48,428 nt of DNA from Paludibacteraceae bacterium (GTDB lineage: Bacteria; Bacteroidota; Bacteroidia; Bacteroidales; Paludibacteraceae): NCBI GenBank assembly GCA_905235505.1, contig CAJOMJ010000008.1, forward strand, positions 1 through 48,428, read 5' to 3'. A model generated the notes under the pieces. It did no database searches. It worked only from the letters and a program-made list of their open reading frames with translations, and was not told the origin of the DNA. The position numbers were made by a program, and so were the translations under genes. This document shows, in pieces, positions 34,083-42,777 of the stretch (the first letter of the stretch is position 1; each line of letters starts with the position of its first letter).

Positions 34083-34964
34083 CTATCTAAATAGTCTCAT
34101 CAGTGCTTTTACGTAGTCTTCGTCCGTTCTCACGCTAATGTTTCGTGTGCCGGTTCTGGTGAAAACATTGTCAAGTGCCGTCTGTTGCGCTTGCCAGTTG
34201 TCCTGATATGTCTGCCTGACTGATTTTACGGAGGTGTCTATCCATGAGCGTATCCCTGTTTCAGCGTCTTTCATTTTTAGCAAACCTACATCGGGCAACT
34301 CTGCGTCTCTGCGGTCATATACCTGTATTACCTGCAAGTCATGCTTGTTCTGGGCAATCAACAATGGCTGCTCTATTAAGAGTTTGCCTTTCTTTGCTGC
34401 TGCCGAGCCTATAAAGTCAGATATGAGAAATGCTGTGCACCTGCGTTTCTGGGCGTTGGCAAAATACTGTATCGCTCCTGCTATGTCGGTGCCCTGTGAT
34501 TCAGGCTCAAACTCAATCAATTCGCGAATGATGCGGAGCACATGTTGCTTGCCCTTCTTCGCAGGGATGTATTTTTCAATCTTGTCAGTAAAGAATATGA
34601 CTCCAACCTTATCGTTGTTTTCTATTGTAGAAAAGGCGAGGGTGGCGGCAATCTCTGTTATCATGTCGCGCTTCATCTGCGTCAGAGTGCCGAAATTGCG
34701 GCTGCCCGACACGTCAATGAGCAGCATCACGGTCAACTCGCGCTCCTCTTCAAACACTTTTATGTATGGTTTGTTAAGTCTTGCGGTTACATTCCAGTCG
34801 ATACTGCGCACGTCGTCGCCGGGTTGATATTCGCGTACCTCACTGAATGCCATACCCTTTCCTTTGAACTGGCTATGGTATTCACCTGCGAATATCTGCT
34901 TCGATAACCCGTGGGTTTTTATCTCTATCCGCCTAACCTTCTGTAGTAATTCTTCTGAAGTCAT
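34083..34964 (-). CDS. DUF58-family (VWA-like) protein of the MoxR cluster
   Basis: The 293-residue protein shows the DUF58 hallmark segment around 42-70 (REYQPGDDVRSIDWNVTARL) followed by a VWA-type DVSGS (84-88), with the rest of the fold to the end. DUF58 proteins are near-constant partners of MoxR ATPases. It starts 4 nt after the moxR stop, implying coupling. There is no signal peptide or membrane helix, so it is cytoplasmic or membrane-peripheral. Confidence 0.9.
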   Translation of the reverse strand: MTSEELLQKVRRIEIKTHGLSKQIFAGEYHSQFKGKGMAFSEVREYQPGDDVRSIDWNVTARLNKPYIKVFEEERELTVMLLIDVSGSRNFGTLTQMKRDMITEIAATLAFSTIENNDKVGVIFFTDKIEKYIPAKKGKQHVLRIIRELIEFEPESQGTDIAGAIQYFANAQKRRCTAFLISDFIGSAAAKKGKLLIEQPLLIAQNKHDLQVIQVYDRRDAELPDVGLLKMKDAETGIRSWIDTSVKSVRQTYQDNWQAQQTALDNVFTRTGTRNISVRTDEDYVKALMRLFR

Positions 34965-34968
34965 TTCA

Positions 34969-35961
34969 TCAAGGCACTTCTACCTTATTAAGTATCTCGG
35001 TTATTATATCTTCCGAAGTCATGTTTTGTGCCTCTGCCTCGTATGTCAGACCGATACGATGGCGCAATACATCATAACATACGGCACGGATATCCTCTGG
35101 AATCACATATCCGCGACGGTGAATGAAAGCATAAGAGCGGGCGGCAAGGGCAAGGTTGATAGAGGCACGAGGCGACCCTCCGAAAGATATCATGTTCTTC
35201 AGATTCTCCAAACCATACTGCTCCGGATAACGGGTCGCAAACACAATATCAACAATATATTTCTCTATCTTCTCGTCAATATATACTTGCTCTACCACCT
35301 TGCGGGCTTTCATAATGTCGTCTGTGGAGAGTATTGGCAACACTTTCTTCTTCTCGGAAACTATTTGCTGACGTATAATCTGTTGTTCCTCTTCTTTCTT
35401 TGGATAACCAATCACCACCTTCAGCATGAAACGGTCGGTCTGTGCTTCAGGAAGAGGGTAGGTGCCTTCTTGCTCTATCGGGTTCTGTGTCGCAAGTACG
35501 AGGAAAGGCTCTTGCAACTTGAATGTCTCTTCACCTATCGTTATCTGACGCTCTTGCATCGCCTCCAACAAGGCGGATTGTACCTTTGCCGGAGCACGGT
35601 TAATCTCGTCTGCCAACACGAAGTTTGCGAAGATGGGACCGCGTTTTATCTTAAACTCCTCATTCTTCTGACTGTATATCTGAGTGCCAAGCACATCGGC
35701 AGGCAATAGGTCGGGGGTAAACTGTATTCTGCTGAAATCTGCCTTAATAAGGTCTGCCAGGGTCTTTATGGCAAGCGTCTTTGCCAAACCCGGAACACCT
35801 TCCAGCAGTATATGACCATCCGACAGCAAACCTATCAGCAGACTCTCTACCAAGTGCTTCTGACCAACTATCACCTGATTCATACCCATCTCAAGGGCAT
35901 CTACAAACGAACTCTCACGCTCTATACGCTCTTGAAGTTCGCGAATATCAACTTGTTCCAT
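34969..35961 (-). CDS. moxR: MoxR-family AAA+ ATPase
   Basis: The 330-residue ATPase has Walker A GVPGLAKT (55-62), Walker B VLADEI (115-120) and the MoxR-type LATQNPIEQEGTYPLPEAQ segment with sensor-1 Asn. MoxR proteins act as chaperones for VWA-domain partners, here BatA, BatBC and the DUF58 protein. The upstream in-frame start would add 44 residues without family likeness; MEQVDIRELQERIE is the expected N-terminus. I find no full consensus promoter on the minus strand between 35962 and 36040, although the region is shared with the divergent barrel-protein promoter. Confidence 0.93.
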   Translation of the reverse strand: MEQVDIRELQERIERESSFVDALEMGMNQVIVGQKHLVESLLIGLLSDGHILLEGVPGLAKTLAIKTLADLIKADFSRIQFTPDLLPADVLGTQIYSQKNEEFKIKRGPIFANFVLADEINRAPAKVQSALLEAMQERQITIGEETFKLQEPFLVLATQNPIEQEGTYPLPEAQTDRFMLKVVIGYPKKEEEQQIIRQQIVSEKKKVLPILSTDDIMKARKVVEQVYIDEKIEKYIVDIVFATRYPEQYGLENLKNMISFGGSPRASINLALAARSYAFIHRRGYVIPEDIRAVCYDVLRHRIGLTYEAEAQNMTSEDIITEILNKVEVP

Positions 35962-36033
35962 GTTGTGAGTTTTGATTATTTGATTTATGTCTGTCTCGCT
36001 ACAAATTCCGTGCCAAAGGAATACTAAAACTTG

Positions 36034-36065
36034 TTTGCGGATTCGGTCTATTTGTTGTATCTTTG
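36034..36065 (+). promoter_or_regulatory. Bacteroidetes-type promoter for the outer-membrane protein
   Basis: TTTG (36034-36037) and TATCTTTG (36058-36065) are 20 nt apart. The box ends 8 nt before the chosen ATG at 36074, so the transcript would have almost no leader. Confidence 0.72.
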
Positions 36066-36073
36066 CGGCTGAA

Positions 36074-37198
36074 ATGAGGAAACTGCTCAACATATTGTTG
36101 ATGATGTCGCTGACTGCGAGTGCCCTTGCCTTGGAATATCCGCAGGATTCTCTCGCAATGCAACCTCTTCATCCGCGGTTGCAATACGATGTCGATGCAC
36201 TGTTTTTCTTCGACAATCGTGAGTATAAAGCACCATACCATGACGACTGCACTCTCTTTGCCATCCGTCTTGCACCTGAGATAGGAGTCGGCTTTAATGA
36301 CCATAAAGGGGGAATGCATCGCCTGATGGCAGGAGTCAGTTATATCCAACCTATGGGTGGCAATTGGCACGACATACGAGTGTATCCTACTGCATATTAC
36401 CAATATTCATACAAGGGTTTCCGTATGAGTCTCGGAGCCGTGCCATACAAGTATTTCCACCGGCCCTTGCCCGATTTCCTCAGATACGACTCCATCGCTT
36501 ATTTCTATCCGAACATTCAAGGGGCACTGTTTCAGTATTCTTCCAAACACGGCTTCGTTGAGGCAATGCTTGATTGGAGAGGATTACAGAAGCCGGACCA
36601 ACGTGAGATGTTTCGTATTGTTATTGATGGCGAATATGCTTATCAGGGGTTCTTCCGCTATTCCGTTGGAGGTATCGCGCAACTCAATCACAAAGCCAAT
36701 CATGCTGACCCGACTCCGCATGAAGGAGTGTGCGACGATGCATATATCTCACCTAACGTCGGTATCGATTTTGCGTCACCCACTCCTCTTGACACTCTCG
36801 CCTTGCGTGCAAGTTATATCTATGGCTATCAGCGTGAGAGAATAACGAATACGCTCATGCAACCGCACGGATTTCTGCTTGAGTTCAATATCAATTGGCG
36901 GTGGGTCGGAGCAAGGAATACTTTCTACTACGGAGGCAATCTCATGCCGTTCTATAATACATATTGTGCTGACCTGAATCAAGGTGACCCCTTCTATCAG
37001 TCGCGTATATACAATCGTACTGATTTCTATGTTTATTTCGTGCGAATGGCCTTTGTCAATTGCTATTTCTCATGGAATATGCACTATGTGCCTGATGGCG
37101 GACTACAACATCAGCAACAACTTGTCGCCATCTTCTCACTTGATGGTATCAAAGAAAAGAGATTCAACTATAACGACCTCCAACTGCTCCATTTCTAA
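36074..37198 (+). CDS. putative outer-membrane beta-barrel protein
   Basis: The 374-residue product has a signal peptide (about 1-20, ending LALE) and then alternating beta segments rich in Tyr, Phe and Trp, ending in LLHF with a terminal Phe, as expected for a BAM-inserted barrel. I recognise no named family or catalytic motif. Its segments MHRLMAGVSYIQPMGG and GFLLEFNINWRWVG look like barrel strands. It is divergent from moxR with a short shared intergenic region. The ATG at 36074 follows a strong promoter box; a frame opening at 35987 would start upstream of that promoter and lacks a signal. Confidence 0.78.
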   Translation: MRKLLNILLMMSLTASALALEYPQDSLAMQPLHPRLQYDVDALFFFDNREYKAPYHDDCTLFAIRLAPEIGVGFNDHKGGMHRLMAGVSYIQPMGGNWHDIRVYPTAYYQYSYKGFRMSLGAVPYKYFHRPLPDFLRYDSIAYFYPNIQGALFQYSSKHGFVEAMLDWRGLQKPDQREMFRIVIDGEYAYQGFFRYSVGGIAQLNHKANHADPTPHEGVCDDAYISPNVGIDFASPTPLDTLALRASYIYGYQRERITNTLMQPHGFLLEFNINWRWVGARNTFYYGGNLMPFYNTYCADLNQGDPFYQSRIYNRTDFYVYFVRMAFVNCYFSWNMHYVPDGGLQHQQQLVAIFSLDGIKEKRFNYNDLQLLHF

Positions 37199-37303
37199 TA
37201 CGAACCTTATTTTAGTAGATATGTAGAGAGGCAGCAGCCAAGATTGGCTGCTTATGTGGATTTGCCGCATGTCTCTCCTCAGGGCAAAAAATTCTTCGTA
37301 TTA

Positions 37304-37322
37304 GCCCGAATGACATTCGGGC
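37304..37322. repeat. 9-bp GC-rich palindrome
   Basis: GCCCGAATG and its complement CATTCGGGC are separated by one base. It lies 105 nt after the barrel-protein stop and may serve as a terminator, although no T run follows. Confidence 0.6.
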
Positions 37323-37487
37323 ATCACAATCCTCTTTCGTAGAGACGCACCCCGTCACATCTCAATGAAAAATCTGCTTTTTTTCGCAAAAGTCGTGCAC
37401 TTTTTTTCGTTTCCGCAAGACCTTTTTTCCACATTTCCACATTTCCACACAAAAGTCAGAGTTGTGTAGAAGACTGAAATAAAAAAA

Positions 37488-37529
37488 TTATTATATATAT
37501 AATATATAAATATATTATATATATAATAA
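37488..37529. repeat. long perfect A/T-only palindrome
   Basis: A 19-bp arm (37488-37506) is followed by TAAA and its exact complement (37511-37529), with only A and T throughout. It could form a cruciform. No gene flanks it closely. Confidence 0.9.
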
Positions 37530-38002
37530 CCCTATTAACCCCCTAAATTTTTCATTCAAAATAATGCTGTTTTTGGGGTATTTTAGGTGTTTTTTATGGT
37601 GAATAGTTCTCTTTTTTTGACAAAACTCTCTGAAAACTCATGTCCCGTCCCGACTTTTTCATTGCCATTTTTTTTGAACCCGACCTCGTCACCTCTCCGT
37701 GACCCGCTTTATGCCCGCTACATTCATGCAATTATATGTGGAAATGTGGAAATGTGGAAATGTGAAAAAATGTAGGTGAAAATATGCATGTAAAAAAGTA
37801 TATGTCGAATATGATGTGTGGAAATATGTTTTCCTATGAGTATGCTCTCTCCATGCTCACTCTTTTCCACATTTCCACATTTCCACACATCTTACCTCTT
37901 GATGTAGGATTGAAAAGTTCAATATTTCGATATTCCGAAAAGATTGGGAAGTTGTGGAGATGTGACAATAGCGCATCTCTATGTATATTTTATCTAAAAT
38001 TC

Positions 38003-38024
38003 TATTGCGACATTATTGCGACAT
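38003..38024. repeat. 11-bp direct repeat at the gcvP promoter
   Basis: TATTGCGACAT occurs twice back to back (38003-38013, 38014-38024). The second copy covers the -33 element of the promoter, so the pair may be an operator. Confidence 0.85.
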
Positions 38025-38046
38025 TCAAAATATTTGAGTATCTTTG
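38016..38046 (+). promoter_or_regulatory. Bacteroidetes-type promoter for gcvP
   Basis: TTG (38016-38018) and TATCTTTG (38039-38046) are 20 nt apart. The ATG lies 72 nt downstream of the box. The -33 region lies inside an 11-bp direct repeat. Confidence 0.72.
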
Positions 38047-38118
38047 CAGTCTCTAACGGATGTATATAAACAGTAATATACGATTCGTTATAACTTGTTA
38101 ATACTTAAATAATAAGAC

Positions 38119-40950
38119 ATGTCATCAAACTCACTCCCGCCGCGTCACATCGGACTTACTGACGCTGACAAGGCACAGATGCTTCAAACGCTCGGCGTTA
38201 ACTCTATTGAAGAACTCGTCAATCAGACTATTCCGCAGGAAATACGTCTCGAAGAAGAACTGCAATTGGATGAACCTGTTACAGAACAGCAGCACTTGCT
38301 TGATATGAATGTGCTGGCAAATAGTAACAGCCTTTGGAAGACCTATATCGGTCGCGGCTGGTACGATACAGCCACTCCCGCTGTCATCTTGCGCAACGTG
38401 CTCGAGAACCCTGTCTGGTACACTTCATATACTCCCTATCAAGCAGAGGTTTCGCAGGGCAGACTTGAGGCATTGTTTGTGTTTCAGACTGTAATTAGTG
38501 ACCTTACCGGTCTGCCTCTTGCCAACTGTTCTCTCCTTGATGAGGCGACAGCGGCAGCTGAGTCTGTTACCATGATGCGTAACCTTCGCAGCCGTGAGCA
38601 GGTGAAAGCCGGCGTAAACAAAGTGCTGGTTGACAAAAACATCTTCCCCAACACACTATCTGTGCTTAAGACAAGAGCCGCAGGGCAGGGCATAGAACTG
38701 GTTGTGGGCGATGTGCTTCAACTATCGTCGGTGAACGACGGGCAATATTTCGGTGTCATTATGCAGTATCCCAATGCAGACGGCAGTGTGGAGGACTATA
38801 GTTATGTAGTTGAACAGGCACATAAGGCAGATATGCATGTGACGGTTATTGCCGACCTCCTTTCTCTTGCCCTTTTGAAGAGTCCAGGTTCATGGGGGGC
38901 AGACATAGTGTGTGGCACTGCCCAGCGTTTCGGTCTTCCCCTCGGATATGGAGGCCCGACTGCAGGTTATATGTCCACACGCGACGAATACAAGCGTGAT
39001 ATGCCGGGGCGAATAATAGGGTTAAGCAAAGACTCTCACGAGCACCCCGCTTATCGTCTTGCATTGCAGACGCGTGAGCAACATATCAAGCGTGAGAAAG
39101 CCACATCGAACATCTGTACTGCAGAGGCATTGTCTGCCATGATGGCAGGTTTCTATGCAGTATATCACGGGCCTCAGGGCATACGCAATATAGCAGAATC
39201 TGTCCACTCGAAGGCCGCATATCTGAACGAGATGCTTCAGGCTTACGGATACAACCAACTCAACCCCTCGTTCTTCGACACACTCAAAATAGTGTTGCCC
39301 GACGGAGTAACTCAACAGAAAATAAAACAATTGGCAGAAGAACGAGAGATAAACCTCTACTATGCCGACGATGATACGGTCTCGCTCAGTATCAATGAGA
39401 CAACCGACCTCGACGACATGAACCTGCTTATCGAACTCTTTGCCGAGGCAAGCGGTAATATTCCTCAGTATGAAGACTCGGAAGAAGCCTTCTCGGGTAT
39501 TTGGGCATTGGACGAGTCACAGGTGCGCCAACTTGACTATCTGCAGGAAGAAGTGTTCCAACTCTATCATACCGAGACTGAGATGATGCGCTATCTAAAG
39601 CGTTTGGAGAGAAAAGATATATCTCTTACTCATTCCATGATTCCTCTCGGCTCTTGCACAATGAAACTAAACCCTGCCTCTGCGATGCTGCCTATTACAA
39701 TGCAGGGTTTTGCCGGTATTCATCCCCTTGTACCCGATGAGCAGGCACAGGGTTATCGCGAACTGCTTGCCGAACTGGAACAGCAACTATGCGTCATCAC
39801 CGGTTTTGCTGCTTGTAATCTTCAACCCACTTCGGGTGCTGCAGGCGAATATACGGGTCTTGTTACCATACGCGAGTATCTTCGCAGGAATGGTCAGGCA
39901 CAACGGCAGAAACTTCTAATACCCGCTTCCGCACATGGCACTAATCCTGCTTCGTGCGCTCAGGCAGGATTCATACCGGTAATAGTCAAATGCGACGAGA
40001 ACGGCAATACTGACCTCGGAGACTGGCGTCAGAAAGCAGAAGAAAACCATGACACTCTTGCAGGATGTATGATTACTTATCCTTCTACACATGGTATCTT
40101 CGAAACCGCTATTGTCAAGATGTGTAATATCATACACGAGAACGGCGGATTAGTATATATGGACGGAGCCAACATGAATGCTCAGATAGGATACACCAAT
40201 CCTGCGAAAATAGGAGCCGATGTATGCCACCTCAATCTGCATAAGTCGTTTGCTTCTCCTCACGGCGGAGGCGGACCTGGGGCAGGTGCAATATGCGCAA
40301 ACAACCTGCTGAAAGACTATATGCCTACCGAGGATAATAATCGTGTCTCTTCCGCTCTCTATGGCAATGCCAATATGGCTGTCATCTCTTATGGATACAT
40401 TCGTATGATGGGCACCGAAGGACTCAAACAGGCAACAGCATCGGCTATACTCGCTGCCAACTATATGGCTCGGCAACTGCGTGATGCTTACGGAATAGTC
40501 TATACCGGACAAAACGGCAGAGTAGGGCACGAGCTGATACTCGACTGCCGCCAGTTCCATCAAGCTGGCATAACCGAGGCGGACATTGCCAAGCGTCTCA
40601 TGGATTTCGGCTACCATGCTCCCACGCTCTCTTTCCCCGTACACGGCACTCTGATGATAGAGCCTACGGAAAGCGAGTCAAAGGCGGAAATCGACCGTTT
40701 CATTGAAGTTATGCTTATCATACGCGAAGAGATTGAGGAAATCATTACGGGTAAGGCGGATAAACAGGATAATGTGCTGCTTAATGCTCCCCATGCTGAG
40801 TATGAGGTGACTGCAGACGAGTGGAATCACTCATACAGTCGTCAGAAAGCAGCATATCCGGCAGAGTGGTTGCACGAAAACAAGTTCTGGTTGCCTGTCT
40901 CGCGTGTGGACAATGGTTGGGGCGACCGTAACCTTGTCGCAAGATATTGA
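38119..40950 (+). CDS. gcvP: glycine dehydrogenase (decarboxylating), P protein
   Basis: The 943-residue PLP enzyme decarboxylates glycine and passes the aminomethyl group to lipoylated H protein in the glycine cleavage system. It is the full-length fused form, with the N-terminal half (PPRHIGLTDADKAQML onward) and the C-terminal half holding the PLP site CHLNLHKSFASPHGGGGPG, Lys709. The glycine-rich segment and DGANMNAQIG before it are standard. No gcvT or gcvH lies in the window, so the system is split in this genome. A promoter is at 38016-38046. A YitT-type gene follows by 51 nt. Confidence 0.97.
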   Translation: MSSNSLPPRHIGLTDADKAQMLQTLGVNSIEELVNQTIPQEIRLEEELQLDEPVTEQQHLLDMNVLANSNSLWKTYIGRGWYDTATPAVILRNVLENPVWYTSYTPYQAEVSQGRLEALFVFQTVISDLTGLPLANCSLLDEATAAAESVTMMRNLRSREQVKAGVNKVLVDKNIFPNTLSVLKTRAAGQGIELVVGDVLQLSSVNDGQYFGVIMQYPNADGSVEDYSYVVEQAHKADMHVTVIADLLSLALLKSPGSWGADIVCGTAQRFGLPLGYGGPTAGYMSTRDEYKRDMPGRIIGLSKDSHEHPAYRLALQTREQHIKREKATSNICTAEALSAMMAGFYAVYHGPQGIRNIAESVHSKAAYLNEMLQAYGYNQLNPSFFDTLKIVLPDGVTQQKIKQLAEEREINLYYADDDTVSLSINETTDLDDMNLLIELFAEASGNIPQYEDSEEAFSGIWALDESQVRQLDYLQEEVFQLYHTETEMMRYLKRLERKDISLTHSMIPLGSCTMKLNPASAMLPITMQGFAGIHPLVPDEQAQGYRELLAELEQQLCVITGFAACNLQPTSGAAGEYTGLVTIREYLRRNGQAQRQKLLIPASAHGTNPASCAQAGFIPVIVKCDENGNTDLGDWRQKAEENHDTLAGCMITYPSTHGIFETAIVKMCNIIHENGGLVYMDGANMNAQIGYTNPAKIGADVCHLNLHKSFASPHGGGGPGAGAICANNLLKDYMPTEDNNRVSSALYGNANMAVISYGYIRMMGTEGLKQATASAILAANYMARQLRDAYGIVYTGQNGRVGHELILDCRQFHQAGITEADIAKRLMDFGYHAPTLSFPVHGTLMIEPTESESKAEIDRFIEVMLIIREEIEEIITGKADKQDNVLLNAPHAEYEVTADEWNHSYSRQKAAYPAEWLHENKFWLPVSRVDNGWGDRNLVARY

Positions 40951-41001
40951 TATGTGAATTATGTGGAATTGAGGCTGTAAACTTTTTTATTCATTATCAT
41001 T

Positions 41002-41913
41002 ATGGCAAAAGATATCAACGAAATAAAATCGCACATGTTCAAAGTTGCCAAACAAAGACCTTTCGTGTTGACAAAAGAACTTATCCTTATTGCTATCGGA
41101 CTTATTCCCTACGGACTCTCCATCAATCAGATGCTCGTGCCTCACAATATAGTTACGGGAGGTCTGACCGGTTTATGTGAGATTATATATTTCGCTACCA
41201 ACACTTATGTACCTATCTGGTTGTCAACTCTTGCTATCAACTCAGTCCTTATTATCATCGCATGGAAAATCGTCGGGTGGCATTTCTGTGTGCGGACACT
41301 CTACGGTGTCCTATGGCTTTCATTCTGGCTGAAGGTAATACCTATAGCGCAGGAGCCGATGATACACGACCCGTTTATGGCAGTCGTAATAGGAGGTATG
41401 TTGTGTGGCGTGGGGTTGGGAATACTCTTTTTTAATAATGGAAGTTCGGGAGGCACTGACATAGTGGCGATGATTGTGAACAAATATCGCCGTGTACCTA
41501 TGGGCAGAGTACTCTTGTATTGCGACCTCGTGATTATAAGCAGTGCGTATTTCCTTCCGAATGTGCATAGTATAGAGAAAGTGATGTTCGGTCTGTGTTT
41601 TACATTTATGTGCTCGCTGTCTGTTGATTGGGTAATGCGTCAGTTGCGCCAATCGGTACAGTTCTTCATCTTCTCAAGCAAATATGCGGAGATAGCCGAT
41701 GCCATCAACACGCAGGTGCCTCGCGGGGTAACCATTCTTGATGGTCAGGGTTGGTACAGCAAGCAGCCTATGCATGTAATTACGGTAATAGCAAGAAAAA
41801 ACGAAAGCAACCAGATATTCCGTCTTGTTCATGAGATAGACCCAAACGCTTTCATCTCGCAGTCGGAGACGATAGGTGTGTTTGGTCAGGGTTTCGACCC
41901 GATTCAGAAGTAG
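41002..41913 (+). CDS. YitT-family membrane protein with DUF2179 domain
   Basis: The 303-residue protein has about five to six membrane helices in its first 210 residues, with the family marks MLVPHNIVTGGLTGL and FFNNGSSGGTDIVAM, then a cytoplasmic DUF2179 domain (about 215-300). YitT proteins are of unknown transport or structural function. It lies 51 nt after gcvP and converges with the methyltransferase, whose stop is 18 nt away. Confidence 0.88.
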   Translation: MAKDINEIKSHMFKVAKQRPFVLTKELILIAIGLIPYGLSINQMLVPHNIVTGGLTGLCEIIYFATNTYVPIWLSTLAINSVLIIIAWKIVGWHFCVRTLYGVLWLSFWLKVIPIAQEPMIHDPFMAVVIGGMLCGVGLGILFFNNGSSGGTDIVAMIVNKYRRVPMGRVLLYCDLVIISSAYFLPNVHSIEKVMFGLCFTFMCSLSVDWVMRQLRQSVQFFIFSSKYAEIADAINTQVPRGVTILDGQGWYSKQPMHVITVIARKNESNQIFRLVHEIDPNAFISQSETIGVFGQGFDPIQK

Positions 41914-41931
41914 TCGGCTGACTGATCAGGG

Positions 41932-42573
41932 TTATAGTTTCCTAATAATAGTAAGTCCGTCGCGTAGAGGAAGTATCACTTTCTCTACGCGCGTGTCTTT
42001 GGCAACCGTGTCGTTGAAGCGTCGTAGCCCGATTGTCTGCTTGTCTTTGTCGTACTCTGCTTCAATGATGTGCCCGTCCCACAGAGTGTTGTCTGCAAGA
42101 ATGAAACCGCCTTGTCTTACGAGGGGAAACACGAGGTCGTAATATTCGGAGTATTCCCTCTTGTCGGCATCTATGAAGACAAGGTCATATATTGTGTCTC
42201 TGAGTTCAGCATCTGCACCAAGCATAAGTTTGGCATCACCGATATGTAATTTAATCTTCTTCCCGAGAGGTGACAGCGAGAGATTGTGCCGGATAGTATC
42301 TTCAAGTTCGTCGTTATGCTCTATGGTATGCAGCACTCCGTCTTCTGTCAGTCCTTCGGCAAGACATAGGGCAGAATAGCCTGTAAAAGTGCCAAACTCG
42401 AGAATATGTTCAGGTTGAATCATGCAAGAGAGCATTGAGAGCAATCTGCCCTGCACTTGTCCTGAGAGCATGTGAGGATTAAGTTGATATACGTTAGTGT
42501 CGTGAGTAATCTGGCGGAGGGCATCGGTCTCCTGACTGCTATGTTGTTCTATGTATTCGTCTAATGTTATCAT
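41932..42573 (-). CDS. class I SAM-dependent O-methyltransferase (COMT-like)
   Basis: The 213-residue product has the catechol-O-methyltransferase-type fold: SAM motif ILEFGTFTGYSAL (57-69), HTIEHNDE, and VFIDADKREY with the metal ligand at Asp135. The substrate is unknown. An in-frame ATG at 42618 would add 15 residues, but the promoter -7 box (42606-42613) lies inside that extension, so the start at 42573 is preferred. It is divergent from the Lrp-type regulator with about 200 bp between them. Confidence 0.9.
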   Translation of the reverse strand: MITLDEYIEQHSSQETDALRQITHDTNVYQLNPHMLSGQVQGRLLSMLSCMIQPEHILEFGTFTGYSALCLAEGLTEDGVLHTIEHNDELEDTIRHNLSLSPLGKKIKLHIGDAKLMLGADAELRDTIYDLVFIDADKREYSEYYDLVFPLVRQGGFILADNTLWDGHIIEAEYDKDKQTIGLRRFNDTVAKDTRVEKVILPLRDGLTIIRKL

Positions 42574-42605
42574 TGGTTTACGGCTTATAGTATTTATCTT
42601 CTGTG

Positions 42606-42635
42606 CAAAATTACTCATTTCTGCTGATATTGCAA
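42606..42635 (-). promoter_or_regulatory. Bacteroidetes-type promoter for the O-methyltransferase
   Basis: On the minus strand TTG (42635-42633) and TAATTTTG (42613-42606) are 19 nt apart. The box lies 33 nt upstream of the ATG at 42573 and inside the alternative extended reading frame. Confidence 0.7.
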
Positions 42636-42706
42636 GGCAAGATACATGTAATGTACTATGAAAAATGACAAAATGTTATAATTTTTGCCATTTTTCTTGA
42701 TAAGAG

Positions 42707-42737
42707 TTGCATATTTGCGTTTATTTGTGTAATTTTG
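42707..42737 (+). promoter_or_regulatory. Bacteroidetes-type promoter for the lrp-trpS unit
   Basis: TTG (42707-42709) and TAATTTTG (42730-42737) are 20 nt apart. The Lrp-type start codon is 40 nt downstream. Confidence 0.65.
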
Positions 42738-42777
42738 TCGGCAAAATGTATAACAATACTAATTATTCGTTAAATCT

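Larger units (their letters stand above)
37199..38015. other. gene-free, repeat-rich intergenic region
   Basis: About 0.8 kb with no convincing gene. Contents: a hairpin AGCAGCCA/TGGCTGCT at 37233-37252; a 9-bp palindrome GCCCGAATG/CATTCGGGC at 37304-37322; a decayed GTAGAGACGCA-type repeat near 37339; runs of TTTCCACA at 37428-37448 and 37862-37888 and their complement at 37738-37763; and a pure A/T palindrome at 37488-37529. Two short open frames here read through the repeats and resemble no family. Confidence 0.75.

Noticed and set aside
37587..38056. Two short open frames in the gene-free region
   Set aside because: They read across TTTCCACA repeats (giving repeated Trp-Lys-Cys patterns) and have no family likeness or start signals.
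38047..38118. Glycine riboswitch upstream of gcvP
   Set aside because: Only about 70 nt of A/T-rich leader exist between the promoter and the ATG, with no aptamer-like structure visible.
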